From NCBI GenBank assembly GCA_024403585.1, contig JAKSRN010000038.1, positions 1-11,553 on the forward strand: a DNA stretch of 11,553 bases, in the 5' to 3' direction. Positions 1 to 5,917 of the stretch are shown piece by piece. Each line of letters begins with the position of its first letter. The stretch's first letter is position 1. The notes under the pieces are model-generated. The model did not search any database. It had not been told where the DNA came from and was given only the letters and a program-made list of their open reading frames with translations. The DNA comes from Lachnospiraceae bacterium (lineage in GTDB: Bacteria > Bacillota > Clostridia > Lachnospirales > Lachnospiraceae). Made by a program: the position numbers and the translations under genes.

Positions 1-653
1 CGGGACTGAATACAGATGCAACGGAGCTGATCATCCCACACCTGATCCTGAACATCATCCAGGCCATCCACCCAGTGGTTGCTCTGCTTCTGATGGTGGG
101 ATTCTTCGTAGGTTCCGTAGCAGTTGGTATCTCCACTGCAGATTCTTTCCTGCTGGTAACAGGATCCATCATCTCTGAGGATATCCTCTACCATACGCTG
201 GGGCTGAAGATGAATGAAAAACAGCGACTGCTCTGCGTGCGTCTGGTTATTGCGGTGGTGGGAAGCATCAGTGTCATCTTCGCTCTGAACCCGCCGGATC
301 TGATCTTTACTCTGATCATGTTTGCCATTGCCATTGTAATGCCGCTTTTCCCAATCCTTGTGCTGGCTATCTACTGGAAAAGAGCCACCAAACAGGGAGC
401 ACTTGCGGGCGCAGTGGTGGGAACCCTGCTGGTTCTTGCTACCTACTTTATCTGGGATCTGGGCAACACCTGGTATGGAGCGATCGGTATGCTGGGAGCA
501 CTGATCAGTATGGTAGTGGTCAGTCTGATCACCAAAGAAGATGCAGAAGAAAGCAGGGAATTCTTCCAGGCTCTCGAGGAGGATGAGACTGCTTCTAAAG
601 CAAAAGAAACATATTCTGAACACGGCAAGCATTCCCCTTCCTCAAGGTCGTAA
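1..653 (+). CDS. Sodium:solute symporter (SSS/SSF family), C-terminal part
   Basis: This is the 3' part of a membrane transporter gene; the frame is open to the left edge (codons from base 3), so the GTG at 75 is internal and the true start lies outside. The visible protein has several hydrophobic helices. One ends in Gly-Ile-Ser-Thr-Ala-Asp-Ser (bases 129-146), which resembles the sodium-site helix (TM8) of the LeuT-fold SSF family. A later Pro-rich helix leads into Ile-Tyr-Trp-Lys-Arg-Ala-Thr-Lys-Gln-Gly-Ala, a typical SSF loop. The tail after the last helix (from about base 532) is charged, Glu- and Lys-rich and probably cytoplasmic. SSF proteins use the sodium gradient to import small solutes such as proline, sugars, pantothenate or other organic acids; the visible part does not reveal the substrate. 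The next gene begins 75 bp downstream on the same strand, so it may import the methyl donor used by that operon (inference). Confidence 0.9.
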   Translation, partial: GLNTDATELIIPHLILNIIQAIHPVVALLLMVGFFVGSVAVGISTADSFLLVTGSIISEDILYHTLGLKMNEKQRLLCVRLVIAVVGSISVIFALNPPDLIFTLIMFAIAIVMPLFPILVLAIYWKRATKQGALAGAVVGTLLVLATYFIWDLGNTWYGAIGMLGALISMVVVSLITKEDAEESREFFQALEEDETASKAKETYSEHGKHSPSSRS

Positions 654-668
654 AGACATAGGAAGGGG
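634..668 (+). other. GC-rich inverted repeat over the symporter stop codon
   Basis: CCCCTTCCT (634-642) and AGGAAGGGG (660-668) are perfect 9-bp complements around a 17-nt loop that contains the TAA stop. No T-run follows, so this is not a standard intrinsic terminator. It could be an mRNA stability or processing hairpin that sets different levels of symporter and methyltransferase message. The function is inferred only. Confidence 0.4.
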
Positions 669-715
669 TCAGGGGGATGCTTGTCTCAGATATTTATAAA
701 CACAAAACAATCAAG

Positions 716-721
716 AAAGGA
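716..721 (+). promoter_or_regulatory. Ribosome binding site fixing the start at 729
   Basis: AAAGGA at 716-721 lies 7 nt before the ATG at 729. It decides in favour of this ATG over an in-frame TTG at 681. The protein starting at 729 begins Met-Asn-Ala-Lys-Glu-Arg-Leu, as relatives in the uroporphyrinogen decarboxylase-like family usually do, whereas the 16 extra residues from 681 look like no family sequence. Confidence 0.75.
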
Positions 722-728
722 CATACTT

Positions 729-1769
729 ATGAACGCTAAAGAACGTCTTTTTGCAGCATTAAATTTTGAAGATACAGACCGCACACCAGTCTATCCTCTG
801 GACGGTAACTCCTGGATCATCAACGAGGAAGGTTTGAGCTACGAAGATCTCTTCGCTCTTCCTGACAAGGGTGCCTCTATCTTTGTAAAACGTTATGAAG
901 AGCTGAAGAGTGATGTTGTATATGTGGGTGGCAGCTGCTGGCTTGCCTGGGCTAATGCCTTTGGTGCTAAGATCAACGCTTCCCGCGTAGGCCGTACCGT
1001 AGAGGTAGAGCCTTGCATCACAGATCTGGAGACACAGATTCCAGATATGACCGATGAAGAGCTGAAAACCCTGCTCGAGAACAACTACTACATTCAGTCC
1101 ATGATCATCCAGATCCGTGAAGCAAAAAAAATCATCGGCGAGGAGAAGGCTCTGGTTGCAGGATCCTGCGGACCTTTCACAGCTGCAGGCAACCTGTTCG
1201 GAACAGGCGAATTCATGAAACAGATCGCAAAACGCAACAAAAAACTGCCTGAGCTTCTGAACTTCACCGTTAGAGTAATGGCGGTTCTGAACAAGCTCTA
1301 TTCTGAAGCAGGTGCAGATATTTTCTTTATCGCAGAGCCGACAGCCTCCGGTGATATGATCGCACCTCGTACCTTCAAGCAGTTCGTGGTTCCTTACTTC
1401 AAGGAATTCATGGCGAAGCTGAATGAGGATATGACAGTAATTCTCCACATCTGTGGTGATTCCGGAAACAGAGTTGATTTTGTAAAAGATCTGGGTGTGA
1501 AGGCATTTTCCGTAGACTCCATGGTCAATATGGAAGAAATGCTGGCAAAAGCAGATCACAACTTCTGCATGATGGGAAGCCTGGCTCCATCTGACCAGAT
1601 GGTTCTTGGCACACCGGAAAGCGTTTACAAAGAGTCCACAAGACTTCTGGAGCTGGCAAAAGCCAACAAGGGCGGCTTCCTGCTCTCCACAGGCTGTGAC
1701 TTCCCTGCAGGTTCTCCTCTTGCTAACGAACTGGCCATGGTACAGGCTGCTGAAGATTTTGTAAAATGA
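729..1769 (+). CDS. Uroporphyrinogen-decarboxylase-like corrinoid methyltransferase (MtaA/MtvB type)
   Basis: This 346-aa soluble protein has the fold signature of the URO-D/MtaA/CmuA methyltransferase family, not of true haem-pathway HemE. Visible marks are an Ala-Gly-Ser-Cys-Gly-Pro-Phe-Thr segment (144-151), the Ala-Glu-Pro-Thr-Ala segment (202-206), Ala-Pro-Arg-Thr-Phe-Lys-Gln-Phe (212-219), and a zinc-type His240-x-Cys242 with a distant Cys323 in Ser-Thr-Gly-Cys. In MtaA these His-x-Cys...Cys residues hold the zinc that activates a thiol or other methyl acceptor or donor. Family members move methyl groups between a substrate and a corrinoid protein: MtaA makes methyl-CoM, while the acetogen O-demethylase MtvB/OdmB takes methyl from aryl methyl ethers. 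With a corrinoid protein and activator in the same operon, a substrate:corrinoid methyltransferase role is most likely; the substrate is unknown. The stop overlaps the next start by 4 bp (ATGA), suggesting translational coupling. Confidence 0.85.
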   Translation: MNAKERLFAALNFEDTDRTPVYPLDGNSWIINEEGLSYEDLFALPDKGASIFVKRYEELKSDVVYVGGSCWLAWANAFGAKINASRVGRTVEVEPCITDLETQIPDMTDEELKTLLENNYYIQSMIIQIREAKKIIGEEKALVAGSCGPFTAAGNLFGTGEFMKQIAKRNKKLPELLNFTVRVMAVLNKLYSEAGADIFFIAEPTASGDMIAPRTFKQFVVPYFKEFMAKLNEDMTVILHICGDSGNRVDFVKDLGVKAFSVDSMVNMEEMLAKADHNFCMMGSLAPSDQMVLGTPESVYKESTRLLELAKANKGGFLLSTGCDFPAGSPLANELAMVQAAEDFVK

Positions 1770-4351
1770 ATGATTATTGCAAAATAACTGTGGAACCAAT
1801 TGGGACCACATTGGAAGGAAAGCGGGGAGATACATTGTTGCAGCTTCTGCGTGCAGAAGGCATTCCCCTTTCCTCTGACTGCGGTGGACATGCCGCCTGT
1901 GGCCGATGCCGCGTGCGGATCCCTGCAGAAGATCAGTCTTCTCTCTCACCTGTTACAGAGACAGAAAAACTGATTCTTTCCCCTGAAGAATTACAGGATG
2001 GAATCCGGCTTGCCTGCAGAAGCAGGGTGTTGGGAAATCTTCGTGTTTTTCTGCCGGATGAGGATATAGAGGGGGAAACACAGATTCTGATGGAATCTGT
2101 GGTCTTGCATCAGAATGGGCAGATTTCAGAAGCTGATCCAGTTTACGGTGTTTCCATTGATATCGGCACCACCACCCTTGCGGCTTATCTGTATGATCTG
2201 GCAAGCAAAAAACAGCTTGCTTCTGCTTCCGGTCTGAATCCTCAGATTCCCTACGGAACGGATGTAATCAGCAGGATTGCCTACTGTGAAGAAAATCCAG
2301 GTGGTGAAAAGTTTTTTCAGTCTCTGATCATAAAAGAGCTGAATCAGCTAATAAAAAATATGGCGAAAGCAGCGGGCATCTCCCAGGAAGACATCAGCAA
2401 AGCAGTGCTGGTTGGAAATACTGTAATGGAACATCTGCTTCTGGAGCTGTCACCTGAAAGTCTTGGAAAGTATCCGTTCAAACCGATCGTAAAAAATCTG
2501 GTGGAATGCACACCGAAAGAACTGCCACTCTGCATCCATCCGGAAGGCAATATTCTGGTCTTTCCTGCGGCAGATGGATTTATCGGTGGAGACCACATGG
2601 GTGTTCTTTTAAGTACTAATCCTGGTCAATATTCAGGCAATACTCTTGTGGTGGATATCGGAACCAATACAGAGATTACCCTTTGTACAGAGGGAATGCT
2701 TTATTCTACTTCCTGTGCCACAGGACCTGCTCTGGAGGGTGGAACAATCCGCTTTGGCATGCGTGCTGCAAAAGGTGCTATCGATCATGTGACTATTGAT
2801 CCTGTAACTCTTAAGCCTGAACTTCATGTGATTGGGAATTGCGGACCGAAGGGTATATGCGGATCTGGTATCATTGATGTGGTTTCTCAACTGGCAGAGA
2901 CGGGTGTACTTAATCCTGATGGTAGTTTTTCCAAAAGGTTTTCGTCGCCCTATATGGTTACAGATGGTAAGGGGGATCTTTCTTATCTCCTCTATGACGG
3001 GAAACACTCAAACGGAACAAAGCCAGAAGGGACTGTTCAAGAAGAGATCATTTATGAAGGAACTGTTCTTAATAAACCCCTGCATGAAGGAGCAGAACAC
3101 ACAGAGAGAATCTTGATTACCCAGGAAGATGTGCGAGCTGTCCAGCTTGCAAAAGCAGCCCTTTATGCCGGCATTCAGATTCTGGTCAAGCACAGTGGTA
3201 TCATAAGCATCGACCGGATTCTTCTGGCTGGAGGTTTTGGCTATTACCTGGATAAGATTCGGGTGCTGAAACTGGGACTCTTCCCTGACTGCGATCCTGA
3301 GACAATTCTCCCGGTAGGTAATGCTGCCGGTGCCGGAGCAATCCTCGCTCTTCTGGAACCGGAAAAACTGCAGGAGGCAACAACTATCTGCGAACAGATC
3401 CATTTTACAGAAAGTGCTTCTGATCCTGCTTTTCAGAAGTTTTATGCGGATGCCATGTATATCCCACATCGGAATTCGGGTGTTTTTCTTGGGAAAAGTC
3501 CTGAGAGTGGATGTCCGGGATTACATAATGGAATGTTGCCGGAGAAGGCATTTTCAAAAGAATTGACATGTTTAGGAAATGGGCAGAAAATAGCGGAGCT
3601 TGCAGAGTTCATTCTGCGTGAGGGAAACATGGATGCGTTCACTCTTCCACTGCTCCAGAATCTGGAAGCCTGTGTATATGGAGCTCCAATGGAGAAGAAA
3701 AAGGGGTATTGGGCACCTGGTGCTTATCCTTACGCCAGTGTGGAAGATCTGGCTGAAAGGGAGTATGACCTTCTTTCAGATACAAGAATACAGGCCGTCC
3801 TGGAGGCCATTAAACTGTTAAGGAAAACCAGTGACCGCTGCATTATCCTTGAGGCGGCTGCACCATTCACCATTCTCACGGCGCTTGTGGATCCAAGAAA
3901 AATCTATGCTGCTATGAGAAAGAAACCAGATCTGGTGCGTTCTCTTCTGGAAAGCCTTGCAGAAGCCCAGCTCCCTTATCTGGAGGCAGCACTTTCTGCC
4001 GACTGTACTGTAATCTCACTGGCAGAGCCCCTCGGCACCATCTCTATGGTTGGCGAGAAAAACTATAAAGAAATTCTGGCACCTTCCATCCTCTTCCTTC
4101 TGAAGAAGATGAAGCGCCATACAAAAAAAAGGCTGATCCACCTATGCGGAAAGATGGCAACAGACCTGATAAAAAGCGGGTACGGAGTCAGTTATCCACT
4201 TCGAACCCCGGACTATAACAGCTATGCAGAACAGCTGCTCTTCGCAGCCGATGACCCGAAGATCCGATTCATCGGACCCGGCTGCGTACATACTAAGAGA
4301 ATACAGGAACCAATCCTGCAATATTTCGAATTAACAAACGGAGGAAAATAA
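1766..4351 (+). CDS. Corrinoid reductive activator (2Fe-2S + ASKHA) fused to a methyltransferase-like domain
   Basis: This 861-aa protein has three parts. Residues 1-100 form a plant-type [2Fe-2S] ferredoxin domain with Cys39-x5-Cys45-x2-Cys48 and Cys84. Residues about 125-535 form the ASKHA/DUF4445 domain of the RACo/RamA-type activators, with phosphate loops at Asp-Ile-Gly-Thr-Thr-Thr (132-137) and Asp-Ile-Gly-Thr-Asn-Thr (297-302), Leu-Ala-Gly-Gly-Phe-Gly (487-492) and a Gly-Asn-Ala-Ala-Gly-Ala-Gly stretch (518-524). Such proteins use ATP and a low-potential electron to return inactive Co(II) corrinoid to Co(I). Residues about 600-855 are an extra URO-D/MtaA-like domain: Ala-Ala-Ala-Pro-Phe-Thr (697-702), Ala-Glu-Pro-Leu-Gly (753-757), His792-x-Cys794-Gly and Cys840. 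Stand-alone activators are usually about 600-650 aa, so this fusion explains the length. The domain could dock on the corrinoid protein or be a second methyltransferase. ATG 1766 overlaps the upstream stop. Confidence 0.88.
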   Translation: MNDYCKITVEPIGTTLEGKRGDTLLQLLRAEGIPLSSDCGGHAACGRCRVRIPAEDQSSLSPVTETEKLILSPEELQDGIRLACRSRVLGNLRVFLPDEDIEGETQILMESVVLHQNGQISEADPVYGVSIDIGTTTLAAYLYDLASKKQLASASGLNPQIPYGTDVISRIAYCEENPGGEKFFQSLIIKELNQLIKNMAKAAGISQEDISKAVLVGNTVMEHLLLELSPESLGKYPFKPIVKNLVECTPKELPLCIHPEGNILVFPAADGFIGGDHMGVLLSTNPGQYSGNTLVVDIGTNTEITLCTEGMLYSTSCATGPALEGGTIRFGMRAAKGAIDHVTIDPVTLKPELHVIGNCGPKGICGSGIIDVVSQLAETGVLNPDGSFSKRFSSPYMVTDGKGDLSYLLYDGKHSNGTKPEGTVQEEIIYEGTVLNKPLHEGAEHTERILITQEDVRAVQLAKAALYAGIQILVKHSGIISIDRILLAGGFGYYLDKIRVLKLGLFPDCDPETILPVGNAAGAGAILALLEPEKLQEATTICEQIHFTESASDPAFQKFYADAMYIPHRNSGVFLGKSPESGCPGLHNGMLPEKAFSKELTCLGNGQKIAELAEFILREGNMDAFTLPLLQNLEACVYGAPMEKKKGYWAPGAYPYASVEDLAEREYDLLSDTRIQAVLEAIKLLRKTSDRCIILEAAAPFTILTALVDPRKIYAAMRKKPDLVRSLLESLAEAQLPYLEAALSADCTVISLAEPLGTISMVGEKNYKEILAPSILFLLKKMKRHTKKRLIHLCGKMATDLIKSGYGVSYPLRTPDYNSYAEQLLFAADDPKIRFIGPGCVHTKRIQEPILQYFELTNGGK
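4340..4344 (+). promoter_or_regulatory. Ribosome binding site of the corrinoid protein gene
   Basis: GGAGG at 4340-4344 lies inside the last codons of the activator gene, 8 nt before ATG 4353. The activator stop ends at 4351, so the two genes are almost contiguous and clearly share a transcript. This is a stronger site than those seen for the upstream genes, in keeping with a corrinoid carrier that is often needed in larger amounts (inference). Confidence 0.75.
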
Positions 4352-4352
4352 G

Positions 4353-4997
4353 ATGACATACGAAGAACTTTGCACACAGGCAAAAGATGCAATGGTAGAT
4401 CTGGATGAGGATCTTGCATATGAAACCCTTGATACAGCAATGGAAGATCACGCTGATCTGACAGGACTTCTGACAGATGGCTACAGTGCAGGAATGCAGG
4501 AGCTGGGAGATCTTTTCGCTGAGAAAGAGGTCTTTCTTCCAGACCTGATGTATGCATCTGAGATCATGGAGAACGTATCTGCTAAGATTGAGGAATCCAT
4601 GGACAGTGATGATGCAGTGAACAAAAGCAAAGGAACCATCGTATTCGCTACTGTTGAAGGCGATGTACATGATATCGGTAAGGGCATCTGCTGCTCTCTT
4701 CTGAAAGCAGAGGGCTTCACTGTATACGATATGGGTAAAGATGTATCCGCTGAAGCAATCGTAAACAAAGCAGAGGAAGTGCACGCAGACCTGATTGGAC
4801 TGTCTGCTCTTCTGACCACCACTATGACCGTACAGCGTGATGTCATCGAGATGCTGAAAGAAAGAGGCATCCGTGACCAGTACAAGGTGCTGGTAGGCGG
4901 TGCGCCTGTTACACCTGCATGGGCAGAGCAGATTGGGGCTGATGGCTACTCAGGAGACGCTGCAGCTTGCGTAAAACTGGCATCATCTCTGATGTAA
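4353..4997 (+). CDS. Corrinoid (vitamin B12)-binding methyl carrier protein
   Basis: This 214-aa protein has the two-domain layout of MtaC/MttC/MtvC-type corrinoid proteins. The N-terminal helical cap domain (about 1-85) includes Leu-Gly-Asp-Leu-Phe-Ala-Glu-Lys-Glu-Val-Phe-Leu-Pro (51-63). The Rossmann-like B12 domain (about 93-214) has the Asp104-x-His106-x2-Gly109-Lys110 motif, in which the His becomes the lower cobalt ligand. It continues with Ser-Ala-Leu-Leu-Thr-Thr-Thr-Met (151-158) and Gly-Gly-Ala-Pro-Val (182-186), the usual corrinoid nucleotide-loop contacts. Length and motifs are complete. It should carry the methyl group as methyl-Co(III) between the substrate methyltransferase and a final acceptor enzyme, and be re-reduced by the upstream activator. 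The final acceptor enzyme, expected to be a tetrahydrofolate methyltransferase in an acetogen, is not visible in this window. A terminator follows 26 bp after the stop. Confidence 0.95.
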   Translation: MTYEELCTQAKDAMVDLDEDLAYETLDTAMEDHADLTGLLTDGYSAGMQELGDLFAEKEVFLPDLMYASEIMENVSAKIEESMDSDDAVNKSKGTIVFATVEGDVHDIGKGICCSLLKAEGFTVYDMGKDVSAEAIVNKAEEVHADLIGLSALLTTTMTVQRDVIEMLKERGIRDQYKVLVGGAPVTPAWAEQIGADGYSGDAAACVKLASSLM

Positions 4998-5023
4998 TCC
5001 CAGAATGAAATAATGAGATTATT

Positions 5024-5085
5024 GGACGGAGGTGTGTATTCACTTTTGAAGAGAATACACACCTCCGTCCCTTTCTATTCATTTT
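5024..5085 (+). terminator. Intrinsic terminator of the methyl-transfer operon
   Basis: The arms 5024-5041 and 5053-5070 are perfect 18-bp complements around an 11-nt loop, followed by a pyrimidine-rich CTTTCTATTCATTTTT tract (5071-5086). The stem is longer than that of most intrinsic terminators and the T-tract is interrupted. Its position 26 bp after the corrinoid gene stop, with no further gene before 5270 on this strand, supports a terminator role. Confidence 0.85.
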
Positions 5086-5221
5086 TGAAAATTCAATGAA
5101 CTCTTCCGGCAATCTATTGTATCCCTTATCAGACAGGATTATACTTCTGATATCGTCATTCATTCAGACAGATTTTTATCTCTGTGGGAGTCCAATCTCT
5201 GCCTGAGATAACCGCTCCGAC

Positions 5222-5249
5222 TTGAACCATATAAATCATAGATTATTAT
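5222..5249 (+). promoter_or_regulatory. Possible promoter of the HD-domain gene
   Basis: TTGAAC (5222-5227) and TATTAT (5244-5249) are separated by 16 bp and resemble sigma-A boxes. Transcription would start near 5256, almost at the Shine-Dalgarno, giving a very short leader. The stretch from the terminator to this point (about 5086-5221) holds no convincing gene or other signal. Confidence 0.4.
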
Positions 5250-5257
5250 ACTTAAAC

Positions 5258-5263
5258 AGGAGG
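5258..5263 (+). promoter_or_regulatory. Strong Shine-Dalgarno that decides a TTG start
   Basis: A perfect AGGAGG lies 6 nt before the TTG at 5270. The other in-frame TTG at 5222 has no ribosome site and lies within the possible promoter, so 5270 is preferred. Confidence 0.75.
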
Positions 5264-5269
5264 TTTCCC

Positions 5270-5758
5270 TTGATTAGATACAGAAAAAAACTGGAACATG
5301 TAAAAACAATCGGTGCTGCGATCATCAATTCACCAGAATATGAGAAAGCAGCAAAACAGCCACATCACTTCAGAGGTAATGTGGCCGCTCATATGATCAA
5401 TACCGCTTATTACAGCTATTGTATCTGCGGATTCCTGAATAAACTGGGTATCCGAACCTGCACCGATGAACTAATCATCTCCTGTCTGTGTCATGACCTG
5501 GGAATTGTAGGCAACCGTCGGAATAAATATGTCACCGGACCTGACTGTATCAAAAATCATCCCATCGATTCCATTCCGATTGCAGAACGTCTGATGGGAT
5601 CTCTGACTCCTCGTCAGGAAAATTCGATCCTGATGCATATGTGGCCACTTGCCCCGTCCCATCCTCGCTATCGTGAGGGAGTGATTCTGTCTTTTGTAGA
5701 CAAGTATTGCTCTGTGCTGGAATCCTCGGGACTGCTGAAACCAGCTGCGGTGCTGTGA
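5270..5758 (+). CDS. Small HD-domain metal-dependent phosphohydrolase
   Basis: This 162-aa soluble protein, starting at TTG 5270, has the HD superfamily pattern: His41, the His75-Asp76 doublet in Cys-His-Asp-Leu-Gly, His97 in Asn-His-Pro, His123 in Leu-Met-His-Met-Trp-Pro, and Asp144 in Phe-Val-Asp-Lys-Tyr. This is a full metal-ligand set, with the additional histidines seen in HD proteins that bind two metals, such as YqeK or HD-GYP types. HD enzymes hydrolyse phosphate esters of nucleotides, cyclic nucleotides or dinucleoside polyphosphates; nothing visible identifies the substrate. There is no membrane segment and no fused domain. It lies between a terminator and the ATPase promoter, so it appears to be its own transcription unit. 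The Phe-Arg-Gly-Asn-Val start of the domain and the Arg-Arg-Asn-Lys-Tyr-Val loop (83-88) may be subfamily markers. HD assignment is secure; the specific function is not. Confidence 0.85.
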   Translation: MIRYRKKLEHVKTIGAAIINSPEYEKAAKQPHHFRGNVAAHMINTAYYSYCICGFLNKLGIRTCTDELIISCLCHDLGIVGNRRNKYVTGPDCIKNHPIDSIPIAERLMGSLTPRQENSILMHMWPLAPSHPRYREGVILSFVDKYCSVLESSGLLKPAAVL

Positions 5759-5806
5759 TTACCTTTCATTAGATTTCAAAAATCCATATTTGGGCAATAT
5801 TCATGA

Positions 5807-5835
5807 TTGAAAAGTATGTTTTGGCGATTTATAAT
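5807..5835 (+). promoter_or_regulatory. Near-consensus sigma-A promoter of the ATPase gene
   Basis: TTGAAA (5807-5812), a spacer of exactly 17 bp and a perfect TATAAT (5830-5835) make this the best promoter in the window. The start point should be near 5842. The -10 box and most of the spacer overlap repeat copy 1 (5818-5832), so a protein bound to the repeats would block RNA polymerase. Confidence 0.75.
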
Positions 5836-5894
5836 CAAAATATAGGTTATAAATCGCCAAAACTCGTTTATATCACCTGGTTTTGGCGATTTAT
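5818..5894. repeat. Three-copy 15-bp operator-like repeat at 31-bp period
   Basis: GTTTTGGCGATTTAT occurs at 5818-5832 (+), 5849-5863 (inverted) and 5880-5894 (+). The three copies are identical and their left ends are spaced exactly 31 bp apart, about three DNA turns, so they face the same side of the helix. Copies 1 and 2 extend to a near-perfect 19-bp inverted repeat (one mismatch) around an 8-nt AT centre, 5818-5863. Copy 1 overlaps the promoter; copies 2 and 3 fall in the leader before the ATG at 5918. Autoregulation by the winged-helix ATPase encoded just downstream is a reasonable guess. Confidence 0.85.
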
Positions 5895-5917
5895 GCAGAG
5901 TATAAAGAGGTTTTTAC

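Noticed and set aside
681..728. Upstream TTG start extending the methyltransferase by 16 residues
   Set aside because: ATG 729 has a better-spaced ribosome site and matches the usual N-terminus of the family; the extra residues look unrelated.
729..1769. HemE (haem pathway uroporphyrinogen decarboxylase)
   Set aside because: The His-x-Cys...Cys zinc pattern and the neighbouring corrinoid and activator genes point to the methyltransferase branch of the family.
759..1949. 396-codon open frame on the minus strand opposite the methyltransferase gene
   Set aside because: It is antisense to a well-supported coding region, is Cys/His-rich with no recognisable domain, and crosses into the next gene; it looks like a codon-bias shadow.
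4909..5163. 84-codon minus-strand frame through the terminator and into the corrinoid gene
   Set aside because: It has no Shine-Dalgarno, runs through a perfect hairpin and overlaps the antisense of a conserved gene. Its first 30 residues look protein-like but match no known family.
5222..5269. TTG at 5222 as start of the HD protein
   Set aside because: No ribosome site precedes it and it sits in the possible -35 box; TTG 5270 has a perfect AGGAGG at 6 nt.
5818..5894. CRISPR array
   Set aside because: Only three short copies with alternating orientation and 16-nt gaps, and no cas genes; a promoter-overlapping operator fits far better.
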